Shown one piece after another: positions 25,940 to 34,484 of a DNA stretch of 64,000 bases; the stretch's first letter is position 1, and the number at the start of each line of letters is the position of its first letter. The notes under the pieces were generated by a model. It was not told the origin of the DNA. It worked only from the letters and a program-made list of their open reading frames with translations, and made no database searches. Location: positions 241,191 through 305,190 of the forward strand of contig NZ_JAABNN010000004.1 of assembly GCF_009928415.1 (NCBI RefSeq), written 5' to 3'. Origin of the DNA: Bacillus sp. USDA818B3_A (GTDB lineage: Bacteria; Bacillota; Bacilli; Bacillales; Cytobacillaceae). A program made the translations under genes and the position numbers.

Positions 25940-26028
25940 TTTTTCTCTCTTTCTCTCTCTCTTTTTCTCTCTTCATTTTTCTATTTCCTTTGAAACCTAT
26001 GTCCTTCTTCTTGATGCATCACCTCCTT
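25940..26028 (-). promoter_or_regulatory. Polypurine leader with extended anti-SD complement
   Basis: In the 120-nt gap upstream of the hexaheme gene the mRNA reads AAGGAGGTGAT (26018-26028), an 11-nt complement to the 16S rRNA 3' end. About 45 nt of almost pure A and G follow (25940-25985), then the proper GGGAGG site. The first SD is followed only by a 12-codon frame at poor spacing. It may be a ribosome standby or mRNA-stabilising site. Confidence 0.5.
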
Positions 26029-26043
26029 CAATGGTTTAACAGA

Positions 26044-27021
26044 TTAATAGTATAGACCGACCCTTTGGTTAACCGTATCAGTTACAAAAACTTCTCCTTT
26101 ATCGTCAACAAATAATCCGTTGGGCAAATAGAATTGTTCTTTTTCGGCTCCCATGGTTCCAAACTGATAAACCTGTTTACCATTTTTATCAAATCCGTAT
26201 ATGTTATGAGTCATGTTATCAACCATTAGCAGTGTCCCATCACCCAAAACACCCACACCGCGCGGATTGACAAACTTAGATTCACCTTTTCCATCTGTTG
26301 AACCATTTATAATACGAGTGAATTTACCATCTTTATTAAAAATGACGATCCGCTGGTTCCCGGTATCAGACACAATAATATTTTGATCCTCATCAATAGT
26401 TACTGAATTTGGTGCATTTAATAGGTCGTCTATGCTAGAGGCAGCGGTAATTTCTAATAATTTTTTTCCTTCTAAGCTATAAACCATTACCTTATTTTGT
26501 TGGATATCAGTAATGTATAACTTTTTGTTATAAATCCTTAGTCCGCCAGGCGACTTAATAAAATCAGCCTTTTTATTTTCATCGGTAAAGTATTTAATAA
26601 ACTTTCCTTTTGGAGTAAAAACAGAAATTTTACCATTGTAAAGATCAGCAACATAGACATTTCCATCTTTGTCTCCGGTAATGCCATAAGGAAATTGGAA
26701 TTCACCATCTCCAGTCCCTTTTTTACCAAACTTAAATATAGGGGTCCCAGATGTATCAAATACTTGAATCTGTTGATGGTTTGTATCTGAAACGTAAACA
26801 TATTCACCTATTTTTGTGACATCCATTGGTTTACTAAGAGGTGTTTCCATGTCCCCCTGTAAATAGTAACTTAACTCTGGCGGACCGCCCTTAACAGTAC
26901 TTGCCACCTTTACAGCATCATCCTGAAGATTGAAGAAGTAAATGACAGCAAATAACACAGCAGTAAGACCAACGATGGTGCCCATCCATATATACATGGT
27001 TTTCTTCTTCAAGGAATCCAT
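26044..27021 (-). CDS. Membrane-anchored NHL beta-propeller protein
   Basis: A 325-residue protein with an N-terminal membrane anchor (about residues 10-30) and an outer domain of six NHL-type repeats. Repeat signatures include VYVSDTNHQQIQVFD, PYGITGDKDGNVYVADLYNGKISVF and LFVDDKGEVFVTDTVNQRVGLYY. NHL propellers bind proteins or act as scaffolds, and they often accompany multiheme cytochrome clusters. It is co-directional with the TPR gene (9-nt gap) and the hexaheme gene. AGGAG abuts the ATG at 27021 without spacing, so TTG at 27012 or ATG at 26997 may be the true start. Confidence 0.85.
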   Translation of the reverse strand: MDSLKKKTMYIWMGTIVGLTAVLFAVIYFFNLQDDAVKVASTVKGGPPELSYYLQGDMETPLSKPMDVTKIGEYVYVSDTNHQQIQVFDTSGTPIFKFGKKGTGDGEFQFPYGITGDKDGNVYVADLYNGKISVFTPKGKFIKYFTDENKKADFIKSPGGLRIYNKKLYITDIQQNKVMVYSLEGKKLLEITAASSIDDLLNAPNSVTIDEDQNIIVSDTGNQRIVIFNKDGKFTRIINGSTDGKGESKFVNPRGVGVLGDGTLLMVDNMTHNIYGFDKNGKQVYQFGTMGAEKEQFYLPNGLFVDDKGEVFVTDTVNQRVGLYY

Positions 27022-27030
27022 CTCCTGTTC

Positions 27031-27720
27031 TTATTTGTTTTTCGAATTTAATCTATCTAAAGCGTTCAATGCAGGTTTATAGGTTGGATCAAATGATAAT
27101 GATTCTTTGAACAATTGCTCTGCTTCTTTTTTCTTACCTTGAGCTTCTGCAACTAATCCAGCTTCATAAATAACATCAGTATTTCCGTTTTTTAACCGAT
27201 ATGCTTCTTGTAATGCCTCTGTTGCTTTGTCATACATCTTTAATTTTCTATAGCTTCTGCCTTTTAAAAGATGGCCTTTATAGTCCCTCGGAGAGATCTT
27301 TACAGCCTTGATAGCCATCTGTAAGGCATCATCAATACGTTTTTCTTTGTCATATACAATGCTCAAGTTGAGATAAGCATCAAAATAGTTTTTATCTAAG
27401 CTCTTTGCCGTTTGGTATTGTTTAATAGCTGCACTATCATCACCTTTTAAATAGTAGGTGTAACCAAGCTGGATTCTAAGTTTAGGATCATTTGGTTTTT
27501 CATCCACCTGCTCTTTGTAAAAAGTTAACTGTTTATCGAGTTGCGCATCTTTTTTATTCCAAAGATATTTATCACTAACGTAATAACCAGCGGATAAACA
27601 AATTGCTAATGTGACAGCAAGAATAATCAAAGATTGCCACCAGGTAACTCTATCTTTTTTTGCCTTTTTTGCCTTTTCTCTTGAAGGTTCTTGGGCATTA
27701 GGCTGAATAGCACTTTCCAT
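27031..27720 (-). CDS. Membrane-anchored TPR protein
   Basis: A 229-residue protein with a Lys-rich cytosolic N-terminus, one transmembrane segment (about residues 28-48), and four or so TPR units outside (PKLRIQLGYTYYLKGDDSAAIKQY and others). The layout resembles CcmH/NrfG-type TPR proteins that help cytochrome c assembly, but TPRs are generic. It lies between the 12-heme cytochrome (29-nt gap) and the NHL gene, so an assembly role for the cytochromes is plausible inference. Confidence 0.82.
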   Translation of the reverse strand: MESAIQPNAQEPSREKAKKAKKDRVTWWQSLIILAVTLAICLSAGYYVSDKYLWNKKDAQLDKQLTFYKEQVDEKPNDPKLRIQLGYTYYLKGDDSAAIKQYQTAKSLDKNYFDAYLNLSIVYDKEKRIDDALQMAIKAVKISPRDYKGHLLKGRSYRKLKMYDKATEALQEAYRLKNGNTDVIYEAGLVAEAQGKKKEAEQLFKESLSFDPTYKPALNALDRLNSKNK

Positions 27721-27749
27721 ATTAGCCCTCCTAATCTAGTAAATTACAA

Positions 27750-28910
27750 TTATTCCTTATGACAGGCTGTACACTTAGGCTTATAGTGACATGTATAACA
27801 TTTATCAACCGGTTTTTGCGTGTCAGATAACGGGATTGGATGCCCTTCTTTATAATTCTTCTCTGCATGACTGGCTGGATGGCAAGTGTTACAAGTGACT
27901 GTATTAGTTTTATTGAATCCTGTTTTTTGATAATCGTGACAGGTTAAACATTTTTGTTTATCTTTTTCAGCCAGTGGGCCGTGTAAATTAACAAACCCTT
28001 TTACGTGACTTGCAGGTCTTGTTGAGTGGCAGTCCTTACAGAAAGTATTTTCCCTTGCATAATCTTCTGCTGAAATTGATTTATTGGTAACAGTTCCTGT
28101 CGAAAGAAATTGTTGGGTCGGCGATATACTCTTTAAATCTTGTATCACTTCATCTGACATGTATTGATGACAGCTATTGCATTTGTCAATATCCTTTTTA
28201 GCAGCTTCGCCATGTTCTCCTGTTTTAAATGTTGCCTGTTTATGAGATTTAGGATACATATCGCTTGAATGACATGTTTTACATTCATTTGAAACTTCGC
28301 GTGCCTCATGGCATTCAATACAAGTTTCCATTTTGGTCCTTGTGAACTTAATCTCACTCATCATTGATTTTCCAAGTGAGCTATCCCACTTGTCATAATC
28401 TGATTTGAACGTTACATTCCTTTCAGAGATTTTCCCGTGTGCAACACCGCTGTGACATTGTGTACATTTAATATCTTTCGCTAAATGTTTATCATGCGGA
28501 ATGATTAAATCACCAGAAGAGGTCACTTGACGGTTATTCATATCATGACATTGTTCACAGGCCGAATTAGGTATCTCTTTCGGCATTTGGATTGGCGCTG
28601 TATACGTATTTGTTTCCTTTGCAAAAATTTTAGTAATTCCTTCTGCTTTATCTTTGGCTATATTTTTGGCCCCCGGCTGTACATGGCAGCTTACACAGTC
28701 AACCTCACTATGGGAAGAAGCTTTCCAAGTATAGTATTCAGGTTTCATCTCATGACAGGATGAACAAAAAGATGAACTTGAGCTTGCCTCTAGCCCAAAT
28801 GTACCTAAGGCAAAAAACAGGGCTAGAAACAAGACTGTTAGTGTCAAAATTTTTATTAATTTATAACGATATTGCGGAGGGGCCGAGCGTGTTTCTTTTT
28901 CTTCTTCCAT
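27750..28910 (-). CDS. NapC/NirT-like anchored 12-heme cytochrome c
   Basis: A 386-residue protein with one N-terminal transmembrane helix (ILTLTVLFLALFFALGTFGL). It carries twelve CXXCH motifs: CSSCH, CVSCH, CEQCH, CTQCH, CIECH, CKTCH, CNSCH, CKDCH, CLTCH, CNTCH, CYTCH and CTACH. The start of the outer part (FCSSCHEMKPEY, then CVSCHVQPG) is the NapC/NirT quinol dehydrogenase signature, where the Met can ligate heme 1. The last two motifs are only eight residues apart. Density is one heme per 32 residues. Likely role: accept electrons from menaquinol or from the neighbouring ten-heme protein. Confidence 0.9.
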   Translation of the reverse strand: MEEEKETRSAPPQYRYKLIKILTLTVLFLALFFALGTFGLEASSSSSFCSSCHEMKPEYYTWKASSHSEVDCVSCHVQPGAKNIAKDKAEGITKIFAKETNTYTAPIQMPKEIPNSACEQCHDMNNRQVTSSGDLIIPHDKHLAKDIKCTQCHSGVAHGKISERNVTFKSDYDKWDSSLGKSMMSEIKFTRTKMETCIECHEAREVSNECKTCHSSDMYPKSHKQATFKTGEHGEAAKKDIDKCNSCHQYMSDEVIQDLKSISPTQQFLSTGTVTNKSISAEDYARENTFCKDCHSTRPASHVKGFVNLHGPLAEKDKQKCLTCHDYQKTGFNKTNTVTCNTCHPASHAEKNYKEGHPIPLSDTQKPVDKCYTCHYKPKCTACHKE

Positions 28911-28934
28911 AAAAGCGTCCCTCCAGATTAAGAA

Positions 28935-30350
28935 TTAATTTTTTGCATCATCTTTAAAGCCCGTTCTATGACAATATTGACAATAAACATCTGTTGGTGC
29001 TTTTGGTGTGGTTGTACCTTCTGCAGGTTTCTCATTATCATGGCAGACAAAACATTCCTCTTTCTGATCTGCTGTTTTCGCTTTACTAGCATGAGCAGTT
29101 AACCATTGATCACTGTTCCCATGACCAGCAGGGCGGTCTGTATGACAGGCACTGCAGTATTTATTAATACGTGTTTGCTCTTTTACAACCGTTAGGTTTG
29201 GTTCATAATTAGGAGTTTCTTTCATTTTTAGCAGAGAGATTATATCTTCTTTTGGAATGGCTCTTGACCATTTTGAATCCTGGTGACAGTCCATACACTG
29301 ATCCAGCTTGTTGATCGCTGTGGTACCGTGATTTCCATTCCATCCTTCTACTTTATGACTCTTAGGAACTTCTATCTTTTTATGACAAGTTTCACAAGCC
29401 ATTGAGAGCTTGACATCTTTTTGCTGCTTACCAATCGCTTGCAGGATAATTTCTTGTGTTTTTTGGTCATGCACTGCGGCTGTTTCTGCATCCGTTTTTT
29501 CAGTTTCCGTTGCTGCAGGTTCAGTAGAAACAGTAGTTGCTTTACCAGTTGGCTCTTCTTTATTCTCCTCAAGTGTTTTCTCAACCTCTTCAGGATTTGG
29601 CGGCACGCTGTATGCAGGGTCAAGCCATGGTTTCACACCGTTGTTTACTTGATCATGACAGTCAATGCATGTCCCCATATTCGGTCTTAAATATTTTTCT
29701 TCCATTAACTTTTCAGCGTTTTCTGCTGTCCATTTTCCGCGAACCTCTTCTGTATTAATGCCGCGAGTCGCCATTTTCGCATGAACAACCCCTGCGTGAC
29801 AGGTAATACAAGGAACTCCTTCTTCGATATGTCCTTTGTGGTTCACCTTTAAATCACCTGAAGCGGTAACTAAGCGGTTTTTCGAGTGACATTGTAAACA
29901 GTTTTCATTGGAGACGGCTTCTTCTTCTGTCTGTACAATCTGTTCTGGTACTCCAGTTGCGTGATAATACAATTCCTTCAGTGATTTCATTTTGTGTGTG
30001 ATCATATTTACCGCCCCCGGCTTAATATGACACTGGACACAGGAAATCTGATTATGGGCGCTGGCTGTATAGGAAGAATATTCTGGCTGCATTTCATGAC
30101 AGCTCGCACAAAATGTTGGAGAGTTGGTCATCTGTAAGACTCCATATCCCCCGCCAAACACAACTATACAACCAACTAATGAAACAAATAATAACTTCCA
30201 TCTATTAACTGGATTTTTCCAGTCAATCGCTCTGAACTTTTGCCAGAGTTTACGAATCGGGCCAATGTTTTTTCTCTTTTTTCTAGTTTCGGGTTCTGTC
30301 TCTGTATGTTTCTTTTTCCCCCAGATGGCCACTTCACTCACCCTTCCCAT
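28935..30350 (-). CDS. NapC/NirT-like anchored 10-heme cytochrome c
   Basis: A 471-residue protein, first gene of the cluster. A basic cytosolic stretch of about 50 residues leads to one transmembrane helix (LLFVSLVGCIVVFGGGYGVL), then ten CXXCH motifs (CASCH, CVQCH, CLQCH, CITCH, CIDCH, CETCH, CMDCH, CSACH, CFVCH, CQYCH). The first pair has the NapC/NirT form FCASCHEMQPEY. A heme-free linker rich in Glu, Thr and Ala (about residues 250-310) splits five N-terminal hemes from five C-terminal ones. It is a paralogue of the next gene (24-nt gap). GTG codons shortly after the first ATG are alternative starts. Confidence 0.88.
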   Translation of the reverse strand: MGRVSEVAIWGKKKHTETEPETRKKRKNIGPIRKLWQKFRAIDWKNPVNRWKLLFVSLVGCIVVFGGGYGVLQMTNSPTFCASCHEMQPEYSSYTASAHNQISCVQCHIKPGAVNMITHKMKSLKELYYHATGVPEQIVQTEEEAVSNENCLQCHSKNRLVTASGDLKVNHKGHIEEGVPCITCHAGVVHAKMATRGINTEEVRGKWTAENAEKLMEEKYLRPNMGTCIDCHDQVNNGVKPWLDPAYSVPPNPEEVEKTLEENKEEPTGKATTVSTEPAATETEKTDAETAAVHDQKTQEIILQAIGKQQKDVKLSMACETCHKKIEVPKSHKVEGWNGNHGTTAINKLDQCMDCHQDSKWSRAIPKEDIISLLKMKETPNYEPNLTVVKEQTRINKYCSACHTDRPAGHGNSDQWLTAHASKAKTADQKEECFVCHDNEKPAEGTTTPKAPTDVYCQYCHRTGFKDDAKN

Positions 30351-30415
30351 ATCGGACTTTTTCTCTATTTATTTTCCAATTAAACCTCTCTAAAGGTAGT
30401 ATCTAACATTGCAAG

Positions 30416-30455
30416 AGTATATTCCAATGTACAATTTGTGAATATTTTTTCATAC
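30416..30455 (-). promoter_or_regulatory. Candidate promoter with Rex-like box for the cytochrome operon
   Basis: TATACT (30416-30421) on the minus strand could be the -10. Over the matching -35 region lies TTGTGAA-N6-TTCATAC (30436-30455). This matches the Rex consensus TTGTGAA-N6-TTCACAA in the whole left half and five of seven bases of the right half. Rex senses NADH/NAD, a sensible input for an electron-export operon. Support is sequence similarity only. Confidence 0.35.
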
Positions 30456-30465
30456 TTCACCATAG

Positions 30466-30502
30466 GTTGTTTTTACCTAAAAACAACATACAAATGTTGT
30501 TA
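30466..30502. promoter_or_regulatory. Two competing inverted repeats in the cytochrome-secA gap
   Basis: GTTGTT (466-471), AACAAC (483-488) and GTTGTT (497-502, all +30000) allow the middle arm to pair either left (GTTGTTTTTA / TAAAAAACAAC, one bulge) or right (AACAACAT-ACAA-ATGTTGTT, perfect). The remaining part of the 497-bp divergent gap is AT-rich with no gene. Confidence 0.5.
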
Positions 30503-30847
30503 TACAGGGGTTTAGTTAGCACTATGCGCACATTGTTAAATTTGAACAATATTAATTTTTATACAAAATACAGTTAACTTATGCAAAACATATACATATT
30601 TTTGTCCTCCCCAGTCTTACTGCCATCAGTCTGTCATAATTGACGAAAAATCGAATCTTTGATAACGCTTTATTAGTCGTTTCATGCTCAGATAATATAT
30701 AATAGTAGAATCACGGTTTTTACTCCGCTTTAACATTGTTGTCACTGTAAAAAGTAAATGGTAAGATGAAAAGTGATATTATTGTACATTTGACAGGGTT
30801 ATTTTTTATTGTGAATTAGTCTCAGGATAAAGGAGCGTTCATCAGGT

Positions 30848-33358
30848 ATGGGGATTTTAAATAAAGTATTTGATTTGAACAAACGCGAGTTGAAGCGGTT
30901 AGATAAGCTCGCGGCTAAGATTGACGAGCTTGCTGCCGCAACCGAAAGATTATCGGATGATCAGCTTCGTGAGAAAACAGAAGAATTTAAAGCGCGCTAT
31001 CAAAAAGGCGAAACACTTGATGATTTGCTTGTAGAAGCATTCGCGGTTGTCCGTGAAGGAGCCCGCCGTGTGCTGGGATTATACCCGTACCACGTTCAAT
31101 TAATGGGTGGTATTTCTCTTCATGAAGGAAATATTTCCGAGATGAAGACAGGGGAAGGTAAAACATTAACGGCAACCATGCCGGTTTACTTAAATGCTTT
31201 ATCTGGTAAAGGGGTTCACGTTGTTACTGTCAACGAATACTTGGCCAGCCGTGACGCCACAGAAATGGGTCAGTTATATGAGTTTTTAGGACTGACTGTC
31301 GGCTTAAACCTGAACAGCATGGATAGTGATGAAAAGCAGGCTGCCTATGCTGCCGATATCACTTATGGAACAAACAACGAATTTGGTTTCGACTACCTTC
31401 GTGACAATATGGTCCTTTACAAGGAACAAAAGGTTCAGCGCCCGCTTTTCTATGCGGTCATTGACGAGGTCGACTCGATCTTAATTGACGAAGCCCGTAC
31501 ACCATTAATCATTTCAGGTTCGGCACAAAAATCAACAGCCCTCTATATTCAAGCGAATGCGTTTGTAAGAATGCTGACCAAAGATGTGGATTACACCTAT
31601 GATGAAAAAACAAAAGGAGTCATGCTGACTGAAGAAGGGATTGCCAAATCTGAAAAAGCGTTTGGTATCGAAAATCTCTTTGATATGGCACATGTGACCT
31701 TGAACCATCATATTAACCAAGCATTGAAAGCAAATGTCAGCATGCACCTTGATGTCGACTATGTCGTTCAAGACGGCGAAATTGTCATTGTTGACCAGTT
31801 TACCGGCCGTTTGATGAAGGGGCGCCGCTACAGTGAAGGCTTGCACCAGGCGATTGAAGCGAAAGAAGGCCTAGAGGTGCAGAACGAAAGCATGACCATG
31901 GCTACGATTACCTTCCAGAACTACTTCCGTATGTATGAAAAATTAGCCGGTATGACCGGTACAGCGAAGACGGAAGAAGAGGAATTCCGCAACATTTATA
32001 ATATGAATGTTATTGTCATTCCAACGAACCGGCCGATTGCCCGTGACGACCGTGCGGATTTAATTTACTCATCTATGGACGGCAAATTCCGTGCCGTGGT
32101 GGAGGATATTGCCGATCGTCATCAAAAAGGACAACCCGTACTTGTTGGTACAGTGGCAATTGAAACATCTGAATTGATTTCAAATTATTTATCGAAAAAA
32201 CGCATTCCACATAATGTCTTAAATGCGAAAAATCATGAACGGGAAGCAGAAATCATTGCTCAAGCAGGCCACAAGGGCTCAGTAACGATCGCAACCAACA
32301 TGGCCGGCCGTGGTACGGATATTAAGCTTGGTGAAGGTGTCATTGACCTAGGCGGACTTGCAGTTATTGGTACAGAGCGCCATGAGAGCCGCCGGATCGA
32401 TAATCAGCTTCGCGGACGTTCTGGGCGTCAAGGGGACCCTGGTGTGACTCAGTTCTACTTATCGATGGAAGACGAATTGATGCGCCGCTTTGGTTCTGAC
32501 AATATGAAAGCGATGATGCAAAGACTAGGGATGGACGATACCCAGCCAATTCAGAGTAAGATGGTCTCCCGCGCTGTTGAATCCGCGCAAAAACGAGTGG
32601 AGGGTAATAACTTCGATGCCCGTAAACAGCTCTTGCAGTATGATGATGTTCTTCGTCAACAGCGTGAAATCATCTACTCTCAGCGTGATGAAGTATTGGA
32701 ATCTGAAAATCTGCGTGACATCGTTCAGAAAATGATCCTTAACTCAATTGAACGGAATGTAGATGTCCACGCCCCTCGCCATGAGGATGAGGAAGACTGG
32801 GATCTCCAAGCAATTGTGGACCATGTTCATGCCAACCTTCTTCATGAGGGCGATATTACCGTTGAGGACTTAAAAGGCAAAGAGCCGGATGAGATGGTCG
32901 AAGAGATTTTTGCAAAAGTTAAAGAGCGCTACGAAGAAAAAGAACAGATTCTCTTCCCTGAACAAATGCGTGAATTTGAGAAGGTCGTCACACTCCGGGC
33001 GGTTGACTCTAAGTGGACGGACCATATCGATGCGATGGATCAGCTTCGACAAGGAATCCATTTACGTGCTTATGGACAAATCGATCCGCTTCGTGAATAC
33101 CAGCATGAAGGGTTCGCAATGTTTGAAGCGATGATTCAATCGATTGAAGATGAGACGGCAATGTACATCATGAAGGCGGAGATTCGCAATAACCTTGAGC
33201 GCCAAGAGGTAGCAAAAGGCCAAGCCGTGAATCCTAAGGAAGACGGCGAACCTGTGAAGCAGAAGCCAAAGGTAAAACAGATTGATGTTGGCCGAAACGA
33301 TCCATGTATTTGCGGAAGCGGTAAGAAGTATAAGAACTGCTGCGGAGCGGGGAAATAA
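30848..33358 (+). CDS. secA: SecA preprotein translocase ATPase
   Basis: The motor of Sec export, 836 residues (B. subtilis 841). Walker A is [11 protein letters not shown], the DEAD-type box is [11 protein letters not shown], and motif VI-like residues are in [13 protein letters not shown]. The C-terminal zinc motif [13 protein letters not shown] binds SecB or ribosomes in relatives. It would export all cytochromes of this cluster. Its strand is opposite to hpf and prfB, its usual operon neighbours. An AAGGAG site precedes the ATG, and a TTGACA hexamer lies near 30791. Confidence 0.96.
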   Translation: MGILNKVFDLNKRELKRLDKLAAKIDELAAATERLSDDQLREKTEEFKARYQKGETLDDLLVEAFAVVREGARRVLGLYPYHVQLMGGISLHEGNISEMKTGEGKTLTATMPVYLNALSGKGVHVVTVNEYLASRDATEMGQLYEFLGLTVGLNLNSMDSDEKQAAYAADITYGTNNEFGFDYLRDNMVLYKEQKVQRPLFYAVIDEVDSILIDEARTPLIISGSAQKSTALYIQANAFVRMLTKDVDYTYDEKTKGVMLTEEGIAKSEKAFGIENLFDMAHVTLNHHINQALKANVSMHLDVDYVVQDGEIVIVDQFTGRLMKGRRYSEGLHQAIEAKEGLEVQNESMTMATITFQNYFRMYEKLAGMTGTAKTEEEEFRNIYNMNVIVIPTNRPIARDDRADLIYSSMDGKFRAVVEDIADRHQKGQPVLVGTVAIETSELISNYLSKKRIPHNVLNAKNHEREAEIIAQAGHKGSVTIATNMAGRGTDIKLGEGVIDLGGLAVIGTERHESRRIDNQLRGRSGRQGDPGVTQFYLSMEDELMRRFGSDNMKAMMQRLGMDDTQPIQSKMVSRAVESAQKRVEGNNFDARKQLLQYDDVLRQQREIIYSQRDEVLESENLRDIVQKMILNSIERNVDVHAPRHEDEEDWDLQAIVDHVHANLLHEGDITVEDLKGKEPDEMVEEIFAKVKERYEEKEQILFPEQMREFEKVVTLRAVDSKWTDHIDAMDQLRQGIHLRAYGQIDPLREYQHEGFAMFEAMIQSIEDETAMYIMKAEIRNNLERQEVAKGQAVNPKEDGEPVKQKPKVKQIDVGRNDPCICGSGKKYKNCCGAGK

Positions 33359-33374
33359 ACAAATCTATTAAAGT

Positions 33375-33405
33375 AAAGGTCAGCAGAAATAATGCTGACC
33401 TTTTT
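33375..33405 (+). terminator. Terminator of secA
   Basis: AAAGGTCAGCA (33375-33385) and TGCTGACCTTT (33393-33403) form a perfect 11-bp stem, followed by a T-run. Confidence 0.9.
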
Positions 33406-33420
33406 ATCTATTTAAGAATG

Positions 33421-33508
33421 TTATCCACATAGTAACAAAAATGCTGTGTTTAATGTGTATAAGATTCTGAATTTTGTGGGTAACTGCAAAGAAAAAGAGT
33501 TATCCACA
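33421..33508. promoter_or_regulatory. Cluster of DnaA-box-like nonamers
   Basis: Two perfect TTATCCACA boxes (33421-33429 and 33500-33508) face two opposite-strand boxes with one mismatch each (TGTGTATAA at 33454-33462 and TGTGGGTAA at 33475-33483). Four such boxes within 88 bp is far above chance for this length. The second perfect box overlaps the DUF1028 gene's terminator. Confidence 0.45.
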
Positions 33509-33525
33509 TGGGGATAACTCTTTTT
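33492..33525 (-). terminator. Terminator of the DUF1028 gene
   Basis: AAAAAGAGTTATCC (33492-33505) and GGATAACTCTTTTT (33512-33525) form a perfect 14-bp stem. It ends in the stop codon of the gene. A- and T-rich flanks make it usable on both strands. Confidence 0.8.
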
Positions 33526-34367
33526 CAGCTATTTTTCATATACTCCAATATCTCTGAATCGATCATCCCTGCAGGCTGTTCTCTCATTTCAAAGTTTTCG
33601 GTATGAATAAAATTAGTTAAGGCGCGAAATACGTCCTCTTCCGTAAAAGCATGACCTTTTAGATAACCCCATTTTCCCAGCTGCTCCACTAAATCTGCTT
33701 TTACTTTACCTTCAATCGGAACAATCTTGTCCGGGTTAGAAGGCGAAAAATATAACTGCTGCAGCTCAAAAATTCGAATCAGCTCTTTAATGGGAGCGGG
33801 ATGGTCGTCGACGCGGAGATCAATATAGCGATCATTAAACCCTCCGTAGCCGCCAGCTTCCTTCACCACATAAAGGGCCGCTGACTGCTGGCCTCTGCTA
33901 TCGCCGCCTGCAGCTTGTCCGGCATCCAATGCTGCCAGGAGTTTTTTGGCAAGCGTTCCTTCCGTCTTTTCAAACACTCGTGCCATTGCTTCCACAGTTT
34001 TTTCATCCACTAAAATATTACCTTGTGCCGCAAAATGAGTCCCGGTTATCCCGCCTGCCCAATCATAGCATTCCTTGCCTGTGAACGTAGCTGCATTCCC
34101 AGCCGCATCAATCAAGCCGAACTGACGCATCTCACGCTCAGGATCATCTGCAATTAATAACTCAACTACCTCCATTGCGGTTTTACCCTGTGCCATTAAT
34201 TCAAGCGCTTTGGGACCATAAGAAGTATTGGCATACGACTGGGTGGCCACTGCACCTGCTCCGGCTTTTGCCCATGGAACAACCGCGCCTACTCCTAAAA
34301 ACTTGGATTGGACAGCAATGCCCCATTCTTTCTCAATGGGATCGTAGCCGACGATAGAAAATGTCAT
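33525..34367 (-). CDS. DUF1028 family protein
   Basis: A 280-residue protein of the DUF1028 family, thought to have an Ntn-hydrolase-like fold. The N-terminal MTFSIVGYDP and the GVGAVVPWAKAGAGAVATQSYAN stretch are family hallmarks. The C-terminal 70 residues (LGKWGYLKGHAFTEEDVFRALTNFIHTENFEMRE) resemble the putative peptidoglycan-binding tail seen in part of the family. Substrate and role are unknown. It has no signal peptide. It lies alone between secA (convergent) and hpf. Confidence 0.8.
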   Translation of the reverse strand: MTFSIVGYDPIEKEWGIAVQSKFLGVGAVVPWAKAGAGAVATQSYANTSYGPKALELMAQGKTAMEVVELLIADDPEREMRQFGLIDAAGNAATFTGKECYDWAGGITGTHFAAQGNILVDEKTVEAMARVFEKTEGTLAKKLLAALDAGQAAGGDSRGQQSAALYVVKEAGGYGGFNDRYIDLRVDDHPAPIKELIRIFELQQLYFSPSNPDKIVPIEGKVKADLVEQLGKWGYLKGHAFTEEDVFRALTNFIHTENFEMREQPAGMIDSEILEYMKNS

Positions 34368-34442
34368 GACGTAGCCTCCACTATTTTTACGTTAATTATA
34401 TAAGAAAAACAGTCTTTAGCAAATCGAAAAAGTTATATTCAC

Positions 34443-34473
34443 CAAAAAACGCTGCTCCATAAGGAACAGCGTT
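34443..34473 (-). terminator. Terminator of hpf
   Basis: AACGCTGCTCC pairs with GGAACAGCGTT with one mismatch. A GTTTTTTGG tail follows in the minus direction. Confidence 0.75.
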
Positions 34474-34484
34474 AGTCATTCATA

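Noticed and set aside
25985..26022. 12-codon leader peptide (MHQEEGHRFQRK) upstream of the hexaheme gene
   Set aside because: The ATG is only two bases from GGAGG, too close for efficient initiation; kept as a possible stabilising SD instead.
22157..30350. Nitrite or nitrate reductase (Nrf/Nap) operon
   Set aside because: The NapC/NirT anchors are there, but no NrfA (CXXCK heme), NapA or other catalytic subunit is encoded; all motifs read are CXXCH.
30436..30455. FNR/CRP-type TGTGA-N6-TCACA site
   Set aside because: Only the left half is present; the right half fits Rex better than FNR.
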